A stretch of DNA of 39,524 nt. Source: an uncultured Prevotella sp. (lineage in GTDB: Bacteria > Bacteroidota > Bacteroidia > Bacteroidales > Bacteroidaceae). Location of the stretch: assembly GCA_946998205.1 (NCBI GenBank), contig CAMPYJ010000025.1:1-39524 (forward strand), given 5' to 3'. How positions within the stretch are numbered: position 1 is the first letter of the stretch; each line of letters begins with the position of its first letter. The notes below the pieces were generated by a model. That model was not told the origin of the DNA. It ran no database searches and worked only from the letters and a program-made list of their open reading frames with translations. The translations under genes and the position numbers were made by a program. Shown piece by piece: positions 24,420 through 33,364 of this stretch.

Positions 24420-25622
24420 ATGAGAAAACTATTATTCATGGCACTCATAGCCTTGATGGCTACGGGCGCCAACGCAAAGAGCAAGAAAACGAACGCAAAG
24501 AAGAACGAACCCGTTTTCACCGTCGTGAAGCAGAACAAGATTACCAGTATCAAGGATCAGAACCGCAGTGGTACGTGCTGGGCTTACTCTACCTTGAGTT
24601 TTTTGGAAAGCGAAATCTTGAAAAAAACGGGGAAAACTTACAACTTGAGCGAAATGTTCGTAGCTCATAAGACATACGAAGACCGAGCAGAAAAAGCTAT
24701 TCGCATGCATGGTGACGTGAGTTTTGCACAGGGAGGTAGTACCTACGACCCCATTTATTGTTGGCAACACTATGGCATGGTGCCCGAAACAGCGATGCCA
24801 TTGCCTGGTACAATGACCGGAGACTCACTGGCAAACTTCAGCGAGTTCTTCACTGTCATGACACCTTATGTGGAAGCCATTGCCAAGAGCAAGCTGAAAA
24901 AACTTTCTCCGGCATGGAAAAATGGGCTCCAAGGTATCATCGACGCTTACTTGGGAAAGACTCCCGAAAGCTTCACCTACGAAGGAAAGACTTACACACC
25001 GAAGTCGTTTGCAGCAAGCTTAGGCTTGGACATGAACGACTATGTACACTTCACCAGCTACACACACCACCCCTTCTGGACACAGTTTGTCGTTGAAGTG
25101 CAGGACAACTGGCGTTGGCCTTTGAGCTGGAATATCCCCATTGACGACATTTGCAAGATAATAGACTACGCCATTGACAACGGCTATACCGTAGCATGGG
25201 GCGGTGACGTATCGGAAGACGGATTCACACGCAGCGGATTGGGCATCGCCTATGACCTGAAGAAGGCTCGTGACCTCTCTGGAACAGACGCTGACCGCTG
25301 GGTGAAGATGTCCAACTCCTCAAAGAAAGCCAAAGCAGATTCATTAGGTGTCAATGCACCGGAAGTTGTTCCTACACAAGAGATGCGCCAAGAAGCATTT
25401 GACAATTGGGAAACTACCGATGACCACGGCATGCACATCTTCGGCATCGCTAAAGACCAGAATGGCAAAGAATACTACATGGTGAAGAACTCTTGGGGCG
25501 AAAGTGGCAAGTACAAAGGTATTTGGTACATGACAAAGGCTTTCGTTGCTTACAAGACCATGGACTTCATGGTAAACAAGAATGCTGTTCCTGCAAATAT
25601 CCGTAAGAAATTAAATATCTAA
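24420..25622 (+). CDS. C1B cysteine peptidase (bleomycin hydrolase/PepC-like), secreted
   Basis: A papain-fold aminopeptidase-type enzyme of 400 residues with a signal peptide (cleavage near ATGANA), so probably periplasmic or exported, unlike cytoplasmic PepC. The catalytic Cys53 lies in QNRSGTCWAYST, His336 in DDHGMHIFG and Asn357 in VKNSWGESG, with the oxyanion Gln48. The lysine-rich stretch after the signal (20-30) is a linker. A strong terminator follows. A 3' fragment of a near-identical gene survives at 28489-28626. Confidence 0.92.
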   Translation: MRKLLFMALIALMATGANAKSKKTNAKKNEPVFTVVKQNKITSIKDQNRSGTCWAYSTLSFLESEILKKTGKTYNLSEMFVAHKTYEDRAEKAIRMHGDVSFAQGGSTYDPIYCWQHYGMVPETAMPLPGTMTGDSLANFSEFFTVMTPYVEAIAKSKLKKLSPAWKNGLQGIIDAYLGKTPESFTYEGKTYTPKSFAASLGLDMNDYVHFTSYTHHPFWTQFVVEVQDNWRWPLSWNIPIDDICKIIDYAIDNGYTVAWGGDVSEDGFTRSGLGIAYDLKKARDLSGTDADRWVKMSNSSKKAKADSLGVNAPEVVPTQEMRQEAFDNWETTDDHGMHIFGIAKDQNGKEYYMVKNSWGESGKYKGIWYMTKAFVAYKTMDFMVNKNAVPANIRKKLNI

Positions 25623-25654
25623 ATAACGCTTCAAGTTGATCTTGAAACCACGAT

Positions 25655-25700
25655 AAGAAAGACCGTTTTTCTATACAGGAAAAACGGTCTTTCTTTTTTA
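25655..25700 (+). terminator. Strong intrinsic terminator after the C1 peptidase gene
   Basis: A perfect 17-bp stem (AAGAAAGACCGTTTTTC and its complement) with a 7-nt loop is followed by T residues. It ends the plus-strand transcript. Confidence 0.92.
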
Positions 25701-25873
25701 TGCCTCAGCCCTTTGAAGAAAACAAATAAGCACTGCGCTCATAAGCTTTCCAAAACATACTCTCACGATGCAGATAGATGAAGACTGCATCAGGCACCTC
25801 CATTAACAAAACAGAAGAAAGCGACATTTTCTTATAACCTTACTAAAAGTGTAATTTTCAAAAGAAAATCGCG

Positions 25874-25926
25874 ACCACCGAAGGCGGTATTTATGAGCGG
25901 GCTCTTTGAAAGGGCCCGCTCATAAT
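25874..25926 (-). terminator. Paired hairpins downstream of the surface lipoprotein gene
   Basis: A 16-bp stem TTATGAGCGGGC-type (25891-25907 with 25910-25926, one G-T pair) lies 17 bp after the lipoprotein stop codon, followed on the minus strand by a second small hairpin (25874-25888). There is no clear T-run, so it may terminate or protect the 3' end of the transcript. The rest of 25701-25873 shows nothing recognisable. Confidence 0.5.
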
Positions 25927-25942
25927 AAAACGATCGGAGAGA

Positions 25943-27580
25943 CTACTCGAAAGGCTGCGCTACAAACCCGTTGTTGCGGTAGCTGTTGTTGCCAAAGCTC
26001 ACTTTTTCATTATTGAAGCTCATGCTGAACGCTTTGTCTTTACTGAAGGGATCAGAACTGGACGACCAGTAGAAACCGTTGCTACCTAAGTAGTAAAGCG
26101 CACCTTCGTACCAAAATCCCAACGCAGGGAGGAAGAAGTAATCATCAATCTTAACTGGCTTGCCTGTTTTTAGATCGATGGAAGTTTCAGACACATTTAT
26201 ACCTTTGGGATAGTCCAGCTTTAAGTCAGAAGGCGTCTTGTGGACATCATTAGCGATAACGCTGAGCTTCTTCAACCATATACCACCGGTGTGAAGCTGA
26301 CCGAAAGCCTCCCACTGAGTTGTATTATCCCAATGAGCATCACCCTTCATTACGTACCAAACAATTTCCTGTGCATTGGGAAGATTCCTGAAGAGGGGAG
26401 TGGAAGCCCCGATAGAAACACCAATACTACCTCCTTCGTTATACCAACGAGCACCATCGCGAGACTTAGACCTAGGATAACGGGGGTCTCTTTTACTATT
26501 CTCTCTTGGCTGCCAAGGGGCTTTAGAGTCCCACTCGTGACCTGACCAATAGTTCTCACGAGCATCCCACATGTAATAATTGTGACCGCTGTAATGTCTA
26601 ACAAAAAGATCGACGGGAATATCACAAATCTGATTGACAGCAAAGTTATGAGATTTGTAGTTTTTGGTCAGTGTTAAGTCCTTATTATCCTTAACGCTAA
26701 AGACTGTATATTTCACGCTCAACTTACGCTCGCCAGGAGCGATAACCACGTAAAGAGAGTTATTTATACTTTTCGTTGCTGTACTTTTGTCTGCAAGCTC
26801 AAGTCCATTTCCATCAGTACCGACATTAAGCGTAATGGTTTTTGAATTACCTTTACCGGAAAGACCATCTTCTGTAAAGTTATAAGTACCGGAAATATTG
26901 TCGTCTTTAGAGGTTATCTCAATGCGCTTGAGCTTAAAGTTTGAGCGCTCTTGCTGAGATGATATATAGGGAAGGAAGCAAAGATAGGAGGCCTTGTGCA
27001 CCAACTTGAAACTATAGCCGTTCTTGCCTGCAACGGTAGTCTTCTTCTCTGCCTTTGCCACACCGCAATCGCCGGCAGCACCAAAATGCTTGGTATTGTT
27101 AAAGGCTACTTGGGTCTGATTGTTAGCGATAACTACTTTCTTTTCACCGGCACCAGGGTTAGTACCACAATAGTACACATTGTATTCCTCTTTGGTGTAA
27201 GAACCATCTACCAAGAATGTTGTTTGGGCTACAGCATTAGTGATAGTACTCTTACCCTTACATAACTTCTTATTATCGTCCTCTACATAGATCACGTCTT
27301 TAGGTTCCCAAAGGAAGGTTCCTTCTTTACCGATGCCTTGACGATTCATAGAGGTGCGAGTGAGAAAGCCAGGGACTTCTGTTGAAATTTCAGGAGTACT
27401 AAGCTGCATACGCTCCATGGGAGCCTCTGTTACGATACCTCCTGTAAAGGCAGTAAGCTGACCATTACTATTATTATTACTATTATTATTACTATCAGCA
27501 CTCTCTTCGTTAGAACAGCTGCACATCAGCGCAGATGCAGCAACGAAAGCCGCAAATGAGACAAATAATTTAGTTTTCAT
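25943..27580 (-). CDS. Fimbrillin-like surface lipoprotein with C-terminal FISUMP-type domain
   Basis: A lipoprotein of about 545 residues with signal ending LMCSCS. A Ser/Asn linker of the form SNNNSNNNSN follows, encoded by AGT/AAT trinucleotide repeats (about 27465-27500). The central part (about 45-330) resembles fimbrillin/Mfa-like domains (FLVDGSYTKEEYNVYYCGTN; YSFKLVHKASYLCFLP). The C-terminal 200 residues match the FISUMP pattern, with FLPALGFWYEGALYYLG, GFYWSSSSD and a final NNGFVAQPFE. It probably sits on the cell surface as an adhesin or fimbrial component (inference). Start is ATG 27580; an upstream in-frame TTG is less likely. A small peptide gene lies 53 bp upstream. Confidence 0.75.
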   Translation of the reverse strand: MKTKLFVSFAAFVAASALMCSCSNEESADSNNNSNNNSNGQLTAFTGGIVTEAPMERMQLSTPEISTEVPGFLTRTSMNRQGIGKEGTFLWEPKDVIYVEDDNKKLCKGKSTITNAVAQTTFLVDGSYTKEEYNVYYCGTNPGAGEKKVVIANNQTQVAFNNTKHFGAAGDCGVAKAEKKTTVAGKNGYSFKLVHKASYLCFLPYISSQQERSNFKLKRIEITSKDDNISGTYNFTEDGLSGKGNSKTITLNVGTDGNGLELADKSTATKSINNSLYVVIAPGERKLSVKYTVFSVKDNKDLTLTKNYKSHNFAVNQICDIPVDLFVRHYSGHNYYMWDARENYWSGHEWDSKAPWQPRENSKRDPRYPRSKSRDGARWYNEGGSIGVSIGASTPLFRNLPNAQEIVWYVMKGDAHWDNTTQWEAFGQLHTGGIWLKKLSVIANDVHKTPSDLKLDYPKGINVSETSIDLKTGKPVKIDDYFFLPALGFWYEGALYYLGSNGFYWSSSSDPFSKDKAFSMSFNNEKVSFGNNSYRNNGFVAQPFE

Positions 27581-27633
27581 CTGTTTCAATTATTTATAAA
27601 TTTAATTCATTAAAAATGGTTATTACGAATAAA

Positions 27634-27828
27634 TCATTTAAGAGTTGGGCTCATACCACTTTCATGTTCTTGACCTTCTTCAAGAAGTTCACCACCGGGT
27701 TCAGCTGTCCCGGCGTCTCCACCAATTGGGCTTGCGGCACAAAGCGAATACTCTACTGGAATGCAAACAATCTTAGGACAAATGTAAGCCGACTTTCTAC
27801 TTGCGGCAGTGATTTCTGTTTTACTCAT
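27634..27828 (-). CDS. Small peptide gene ahead of the surface lipoprotein
   Basis: A 64-residue frame starting MSKTEITAASRKSAY and containing ICPKIVCIPVEYSLCAASP followed by glycine-, Glu- and Pro-rich sequence (GGDAGTAEPGGELLEEGQ). I recall similar small Bacteroidales proteins, with a Cys-AASP motif and PGG tail, sitting in front of surface-protein genes, but no function is established to my knowledge. It is the gene next upstream on the same strand, 53 bp from the lipoprotein ATG, so the two are probably co-transcribed. It could also be non-coding leader. Confidence 0.5.
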   Translation of the reverse strand: MSKTEITAASRKSAYICPKIVCIPVEYSLCAASPIGGDAGTAEPGGELLEEGQEHESGMSPTLK

Positions 27829-27982
27829 AACGATACAATAAATTTTTATTTGACTTTTAGTTTCTGAATATACAACCATACAAGGATGGCAAAGAATTAC
27901 CTTCCAAAAAGAGACACAAAGCTTCGCTGCGCACTAAAACATAATGCGCAAAAAGAGGTATAGTATAAGAGAAGATAAACCT

Positions 27983-28022
<40 letters not shown>

Positions 28023-28103
28023 AAATTATTTGGAACTACCAAATAATTTGCGTTAAAAGAAAGAAGAAAATTGTTCTTTCTTTGAAGCACCCCTTGCATC
28101 AAA
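28023..28103. repeat. Cluster of inverted repeats next to the GA tract
   Basis: Three dyads lie side by side: AAATTATTTGG/CCAAATAATTT (28023-28033, 28039-28049, perfect), AAAGAAAGAA/TTCTTTCTTT (28056-28065, 28074-28083, perfect) and CTTTGAAGCA/TGCATCAAAG (about 28079-28103, 9 of 10). They are positioned as regulator sites upstream of the putative lipoprotein promoter. Confidence 0.55.
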
Positions 28104-28171
28104 GAATATTTGGTACAATAGGGTAAGTAGCTATGTGAAAAATCTATTCTCACTCTATATGATGTTTAATT

Positions 28172-28320
28172 TTCTGCAAAGATTGCGCAAGCCGAATACA
28201 GAGAAAATTTATTTTCTTTGTTAAGGCGCAGCCTATCTTCTGCAAAGATTGCGCAAGCCGAAGACAGAGAAAGTTTATTTTCTTTGTTGAAACGAACCCA
28301 ACCTTCCGCAAAGATAATAT
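28172..28320 (-). repeat. 66-bp promoter-bearing repeat (family C), two units plus start of a third
   Basis: Units begin at 28172, 28238 and 28304, exactly 66 bp apart. Each has the CAAGCCGAA-ACAGAGAAA block and the hairpin AGAAAAT-TT-ATTTTCT or AGAAAGT-TT-ATTTTCT; the G-to-A and C-to-T differences compensate within the first unit. The minus-strand end (GCGCAATCTTTGCAG) is a degenerate -7 box. The array lies about 340 bp upstream of the small peptide gene. The rest, 28321-28488, is AT-rich with no gene seen. Confidence 0.75.
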
Positions 28321-28488
28321 ATCTTTTCGTATTTTACAACTTTATAAAAGAAAAAAAAATAACTTTTCGACCTATTTTTCCAACCAGACATGGACAGTCA
28401 ACCAATTTCTTCAATAAAAACATGAAGCGAAAAACACAAAGTAGGAAAGTTTCATGGAAGAAGAACGCGCATTACAGGACACTTTTTT

Positions 28489-28626
28489 AAGAACTCTTGG
28501 GGCGAAAGCGGCAAGTACAAAGGCATTTGGTACATGACCAAGGCTTTCGTTGCTTACAAGACCATGGACTTCATGGTAAACAAGAATGCTGTGCCAAAAG
28601 ACATCCGCAAGAAGATTAACTTGTAA
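28489..28626 (+). pseudogene. 3' fragment of a duplicated C1 peptidase gene
   Basis: Forty-five codons plus stop reading KNSWGESGKYKGIWYMTKAF onward are nearly identical to the C-terminus of the C1 peptidase gene at 24420-25622. Over the first hundred bases I count three differences, all at third codon positions; the last 40 bases differ more. No start codon or upstream part remains; the homology begins abruptly at AAGAACTC. The remnant ends in its own TAA and intrinsic terminator, so it is a true 3' end, not a random copy. Confidence 0.9.
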
Positions 28627-28670
28627 AGGATTGGGGCCGAAAGCCACCACTTTGTATGACATCTATATAC

Positions 28671-28700
28671 CGCTTACCCGCCATGGGTGAGCGTTTTTTT
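28671..28700 (+). terminator. Intrinsic terminator after the peptidase remnant
   Basis: A 9-bp stem CGCTTACCC/GGGTGAGCG (one T-G pair) with a 5-nt loop is followed by seven T residues. Sequence differs from the terminator of the intact gene. Confidence 0.85.
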
Positions 28701-28822
28701 GTTCAGGCCAGTCTAAGAGCACATGATGAGTTGAAATCTGGGTATCAAACAGTTTCGGAACTGAACGCATGATGATGAAAAAATATTTGAGCGGGAAGCA
28801 ATGGAATATGACAAATATTTTG

Positions 28823-28830
28823 TATCTTTA
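28823..28830 (+). promoter_or_regulatory. Probable -7 box of the recJ-recQ operon
   Basis: TATCTTTA differs from TAnnTTTG only in the last base and would give a leader of about 85 nt before the recJ ATG at 28920. Confidence 0.45.
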
Positions 28831-28919
28831 CACGCAAAATAGCTTACAAATCCCATGAAATTCACACCCGCATCTCTTCCATGCGGACACGGTAAGACAA
28901 AATAAAAAAAACAATATAA

Positions 28920-30656
28920 ATGCATTTCAAATGGAATTATGTACCACCTACATCAGAAGAAACAAAGGCAGCCAATGAGTTAGGCGAGAAACTGAACATC
29001 AACCCTCTTCTCGCTCAACTGCTCATCCGTCGTGGCATCACTACGGTGTCCGCCGCCAAGCGATTCTTTCGCCCACAGCTGGCAGACCTCATCAATCCAT
29101 TTCTCATGAAAGACATGGATCTGGCCGTAGACAGACTGAACGACGCCATGGGGCGCAAAGAGCGCATTATGGTGTATGGTGATTACGATGTGGATGGCTG
29201 TACGGCCGTCGCATTGGTGTATAAGTTCCTGCAGCAGTTCTATTCCAACATCGATTATTACATCCCCGATCGTTACGATGAGGGTTACGGTGTAAGCAAG
29301 AAAGGAATAGACCACGCACAGGAAACGGGTGTAAAACTGATTATAATTCTGGATTGCGGCATCAAGGCAATTGACGAAATAGCATACGCCAAAAGCCTTG
29401 GAATTGATTTCATCATCTGCGACCATCACGTCCCTGACGAAGTGATGCCTCCCGCCGTTGCCATCTTGAATCCAAAGCGCGCGGATGACAGCTATCCTTT
29501 CAAGCATCTGTCGGGATGCGGAGTGGGATTTAAGTTCATGCAAGCCTTTGCCAAGAACAACGGCATCCCTTTCTCACGGCTCATCCCACTGCTCGACTTC
29601 TGCGCTGTGAGCATCTCTGCCGACATCGTACCCGTGACAGACGAGAACAGAATACTGGCGTTTCATGGTCTGAAACAACTGAACCAGAACCCAAGTGTTG
29701 GTTTGAAGGCCATCATAGACATTTGCAACCTCAATGGAAGGGACATCTCCATGAGCGACATCGTGTTTAAAATAGGACCGCGCATCAATGCGTCGGGACG
29801 CATGGAAAATGGAAAGGAGAGCGTGAACCTCTTGGTTGAGAAAGACCTTGCCAACGCACTGAGACAGGCGAAACACATCGACGAATACAACGAACAGCGC
29901 AAAGACATTGACAAACAGATGACCGAAGAGGCCAACCAGATAGTGGCCAAGCTGGAAAGCCAACAGCATCATTCGTCCATCGTGCTGTATGACGAGAATT
30001 GGAAGAAAGGTGTTATCGGCATCGTGGCCTCGCGGTTGACAGAGATTTACTTTCGCCCAACGGTCGTGCTGACACGCAACGGCGAGTTCGCCACAGGTTC
30101 CGCGCGCAGCGTGACGGGCTTTGACGTTTATTCGGCCATCAAGAGTTGCCGAGATTTGCTCGTCAATTTCGGCGGACACACCTACGCCGCCGGCTTGACC
30201 TTGCGATGGGATGACATCAAGAAATTCAGAGAACGGTTTCAGAAATACGTAGACCTACATATAGAACCCGAACAAACTGAGCCTGTCTTAGACATCGACG
30301 CCATCATCGATTTCAAGGACATCACCAAACGATTGCATGCTGACTTGAAAAAATTCTCACCCTTTGGGCCAGGCAACGCCAAACCTATGTTCTGCACACT
30401 CGGTGTATACGACTATGGCACCAGCAAGGTGGTAGGGCGCGAACAAGAGCACATCAAACTTGAGTTGGTTGATTCAAAGTCGAGCAACATCGTCAACGGT
30501 ATTGCTTTCGGACAGAGTGCGTCGGCCCGATACATCAAGTCAAAGCGCAGTTTTGACATAGCCTACACGCTTGAGGACAACGTGTTCAAGCGCAATGCCA
30601 TGCAATTGCAAATAGAAGACATACGTCCTACCGAGGAAGAGGATCAGGAATTCTGA
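28920..30656 (+). CDS. recJ: Single-stranded-DNA-specific exonuclease RecJ
   Basis: A 5'-3' exonuclease on single-stranded DNA acting in recombination and mismatch or base excision repair. The 578-residue protein has the DHH-family motifs: DYDVDG at 88-93, LDCG at about 144-147 and DHH at 168-170, then the DHHA1 segment with SARSVTGFDVYSAI and GGHTYAAGLT, and a C-terminal OB-fold. Length is typical. recQ begins 4 nt after its stop codon, so RecJ and its functional partner RecQ helicase are made from one operon. Confidence 0.96.
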   Translation: MHFKWNYVPPTSEETKAANELGEKLNINPLLAQLLIRRGITTVSAAKRFFRPQLADLINPFLMKDMDLAVDRLNDAMGRKERIMVYGDYDVDGCTAVALVYKFLQQFYSNIDYYIPDRYDEGYGVSKKGIDHAQETGVKLIIILDCGIKAIDEIAYAKSLGIDFIICDHHVPDEVMPPAVAILNPKRADDSYPFKHLSGCGVGFKFMQAFAKNNGIPFSRLIPLLDFCAVSISADIVPVTDENRILAFHGLKQLNQNPSVGLKAIIDICNLNGRDISMSDIVFKIGPRINASGRMENGKESVNLLVEKDLANALRQAKHIDEYNEQRKDIDKQMTEEANQIVAKLESQQHHSSIVLYDENWKKGVIGIVASRLTEIYFRPTVVLTRNGEFATGSARSVTGFDVYSAIKSCRDLLVNFGGHTYAAGLTLRWDDIKKFRERFQKYVDLHIEPEQTEPVLDIDAIIDFKDITKRLHADLKKFSPFGPGNAKPMFCTLGVYDYGTSKVVGREQEHIKLELVDSKSSNIVNGIAFGQSASARYIKSKRSFDIAYTLEDNVFKRNAMQLQIEDIRPTEEEDQEF

Positions 30657-30660
30657 CGAC

Positions 30661-32571
30661 ATGCAGACCGAAGATAAATACCTGAACATACTGCACCAAT
30701 ACTGGGGGTATGCTGATTTTCGCGGCATACAACGTGACATCATCGAAAGTATCGGGCAGCAAAAAGACACACTGGGGCTGATGCCGACGGGAGGGGGAAA
30801 GTCCATCACCTTCCAAGTGCCGGCCCTGGCACAGGAAGGCGTGTGCATCGTGGTGACTCCGCTCATCGCCTTGATGAAAGACCAAGTGCAACATCTTCGG
30901 GAAAAAGGCATACAGGCCACTGCCATCTATTCAGGAATGAGCCAACGGGAGATTACCACGGCGCTGGATAATTGCATCTTCGGGGGTGTGAAGTTGTTGT
31001 ATATCTCGCCCGAACGCATCGGTTCAGAACTGTTTTTGATGAAGTTGCGCCGCATGAACGTCAGCTTCATCACTATTGACGAGGCTCACTGCATCAGTCA
31101 GTGGGGCTATGATTTCCGACCAGCATACCTTCACATTGCAGACATCCGCAAGGAAAAGCCCAATGCCCCCCTATTGGCTTTGACCGCGACAGCCACGCCA
31201 AAGGTCATTGTGGACATTCAGGAGAAGCTGGAGTTCAAGGAGAAGAATGCTTTCCACATGAGCTTTGAGCGCAAAAACCTGACGTATGTGGTGCGCAACG
31301 CGCAGGACAAGAATGAGGAACTTGTTCACATTCTCAACTCAGTGCGTGGCTGCGCCATCGTTTATGTGCGAAGCAGGAAGCGCACCAGGGAGATTGCTGA
31401 GATGCTGAACGCGAATAACATTACTGCAACCTTTTACCATGCGGGGCTTGAACCCGCCGTGAAAGACGAACGACAGACAGCTTGGCAAAACGATGAAGTG
31501 CGAGTCATCGTTGCCACGAATGCCTTCGGAATGGGCATTGACAAGCCCGACGTACGCATCGTGGCGCACATGGACTGTCCCGACTCGCTGGAAGCTTATT
31601 TCCAAGAGGCGGGTCGTGCAGGACGAGATGGCAACCGCGCCTACGCTGTTTTGCTGTACAATGGCGGCGATGAACGCAAATTGGACAAGCGAATTGTAGA
31701 CAACTTCCCTGAAAAAGAGTATATCAAGAATGTCTATCAGAGTCTGGCTTTCTATTATGAGATAGGCATCCACAGTGGCAAAGGACACACATTTACCTTT
31801 GATATCGGCAAATTTTGCTCTATATACAAGTACTTTCCCGTGCCTGTCAATTCGACCTTACATCTGTTGGCACGCGCAGGTTACCTCATTTATGAGACCG
31901 ACCCCGACTCCAGTGCGCGCCTGATGTTCCTCATTGGGCGCAACGAGCTGTACAAATTGGAGCGCCTCACACCTTATGAAGAGAAACTCCTCACGGCTCT
32001 TTTGCGCAACTACGGCGGATTGTTCACTGATTATGTTTACATTGATGAAGGCCTTTTGGCCCAGCAAACCGAATTGACGAGAGAGCAAGTGTATCTGCTG
32101 TTACGCGGAATGACGCAGCGGCGTATCGTTCATTTCATTCCACAACGCAAGATGCCGTTCATCACTTACACCCGAGACCGCGAGGAGATTGACCGGCTTA
32201 TCATTCCTGCTGAAGTGTACGAGCGCAGGAAAGAAGAATACACCAAGCGCGTTAGGTCGGTCATCAACTATGCCAAGAATGACGAAGTGTGTAGAAGCAG
32301 GCAGCTTTTACGCTATTTTGGAGAGACCGATGTGCAGGACTGTATGCGCTGTGATGTGTGTCTGGAACATTATACAGACCAGACTTCGGAAGAAAAAATA
32401 AAACCCGCCCAAGACCAAATCAAACGTTTTTTGAACGACGGAGAGAAGCATCACCTGACTGAACTCCATCAACTGTCCATTGCAAGACGCCAACTGGACG
32501 AAGCATTGGAAATGCTCATCGCTGAAGAAGAAGTAACGATTGAAGGGAGTTACATCTTCTTACAACCGTAA
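30661..32571 (+). CDS. recQ: ATP-dependent DNA helicase RecQ
   Basis: A 3'-5' superfamily 2 helicase that unwinds DNA for RecJ to degrade. The 636-residue chain has Walker A MPTGGGKS (41-48), DEAH (140-143) followed by the RecQ aromatic-rich loop in CISQWGYDFRPAY, motif VI AFGMGIDKPDVR...EAGRAGRDG, and the zinc-binding Cys cluster CMRCDVC with an upstream Cys in VCRSRQLLRYF. It has the RQC winged-helix part but I see no clear HRDC domain, as the C-terminus ends after LTELHQLS...EGSYIFLQP. Ends 56 bp from the convergent HAD gene; no strong terminator is seen between. Confidence 0.95.
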   Translation: MQTEDKYLNILHQYWGYADFRGIQRDIIESIGQQKDTLGLMPTGGGKSITFQVPALAQEGVCIVVTPLIALMKDQVQHLREKGIQATAIYSGMSQREITTALDNCIFGGVKLLYISPERIGSELFLMKLRRMNVSFITIDEAHCISQWGYDFRPAYLHIADIRKEKPNAPLLALTATATPKVIVDIQEKLEFKEKNAFHMSFERKNLTYVVRNAQDKNEELVHILNSVRGCAIVYVRSRKRTREIAEMLNANNITATFYHAGLEPAVKDERQTAWQNDEVRVIVATNAFGMGIDKPDVRIVAHMDCPDSLEAYFQEAGRAGRDGNRAYAVLLYNGGDERKLDKRIVDNFPEKEYIKNVYQSLAFYYEIGIHSGKGHTFTFDIGKFCSIYKYFPVPVNSTLHLLARAGYLIYETDPDSSARLMFLIGRNELYKLERLTPYEEKLLTALLRNYGGLFTDYVYIDEGLLAQQTELTREQVYLLLRGMTQRRIVHFIPQRKMPFITYTRDREEIDRLIIPAEVYERRKEEYTKRVRSVINYAKNDEVCRSRQLLRYFGETDVQDCMRCDVCLEHYTDQTSEEKIKPAQDQIKRFLNDGEKHHLTELHQLSIARRQLDEALEMLIAEEEVTIEGSYIFLQP

Positions 32572-32627
32572 ATAATCCTCACCTAAACCTGTAATAAACA
32601 AGAATCTACCTTTATTAAAAAGACATA

Positions 32628-33362
32628 TTAGATTTTCAATAAATCGTGAAAATCAGATAATATATAGGTGGGAAGCGTTTCATCATATTGCTTATCAGTC
32701 CATCCTTCACCCTTCAACCAAGCAGTTTGGCAGCCAATTGCTGTGGCGGGTTCTATATCTTTATAGAAACTGTCACCAACAGCAAGAACATTTGAGGCTG
32801 GCATTTGCAAAACATCCAATGCCATTTTGAACAGGCGGGCATCCGGTTTTCGGATGTTAACCACAGCTGATTCGATGACATCTTCAAACAAATTGTCAAG
32901 CTGAAACTCCTTCAAAACCTGCCTCATGTTACCATAGAAGTTGGTAACCATAACAAGAGGATATTGATTTCGTAACTTCTCGAGAACCATTTTGTTACGA
33001 TGAATGATGGCAGAGACGTGCTCATATACCCGATTTGCCAGTTGCTGGTGCATCCGTTTCAGCTCGTTCTCATCCGCATCCCACGCACCAAGGATGCACA
33101 ACTGTTCCAACTCGAGCCGCAACTTGACATCGATCGTCTTCTTGAGAGAATAATCTGCCCGAATCAACGGATTTTTTTCGAGCGTGCGTTCACCATGAAC
33201 ATAAGCCTCACGAAAAGCATCTTCCGTCACAGGCATCCCCTCCTGTTGATAAGAACGCCACAACATCTTGCCCCAATGCTGGCCGTTTGTATCGATGGTT
33301 CCACCAAAATCAAGTATCAACCCCTTGATGTCAGATGTATTTTTTGCTGTATTCATCTCCAT
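32628..33362 (-). CDS. HAD-family phosphatase-like hydrolase
   Basis: A 244-residue class I HAD enzyme with an alpha-helical cap (about 35-120). Motif I is LILDFGGTID: the nucleophile is D18 but the usual second Asp (D+2) is Gly20, as in the DFGG/DLGN subgroup. Motif II is MVTNF, the Lys of motif III is in RKPDARLF and the acidic motif IV is GDSFYKDIEPA. It probably removes a phosphate from a small metabolite. As the last gene of the four-gene operon, 2 nt after the CDP-alcohol phosphotransferase stop, it may dephosphorylate the product of that enzyme (inference). Confidence 0.85.
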   Translation of the reverse strand: MEMNTAKNTSDIKGLILDFGGTIDTNGQHWGKMLWRSYQQEGMPVTEDAFREAYVHGERTLEKNPLIRADYSLKKTIDVKLRLELEQLCILGAWDADENELKRMHQQLANRVYEHVSAIIHRNKMVLEKLRNQYPLVMVTNFYGNMRQVLKEFQLDNLFEDVIESAVVNIRKPDARLFKMALDVLQMPASNVLAVGDSFYKDIEPATAIGCQTAWLKGEGWTDKQYDETLPTYILSDFHDLLKI

Positions 33363-33364
33363 GT

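Noticed and set aside
28023..28049. Invertible promoter switch flanked by inverted repeats
   Set aside because: The dyad is a single short palindrome; no second distant inverted copy or recombinase gene is present in the window, so slippage of the GA tract is the better explanation for variation.
28172..28320. CRISPR array
   Set aside because: The period is regular, but adjacent units are similar along their full length with no unique spacers, and no cas genes are nearby.
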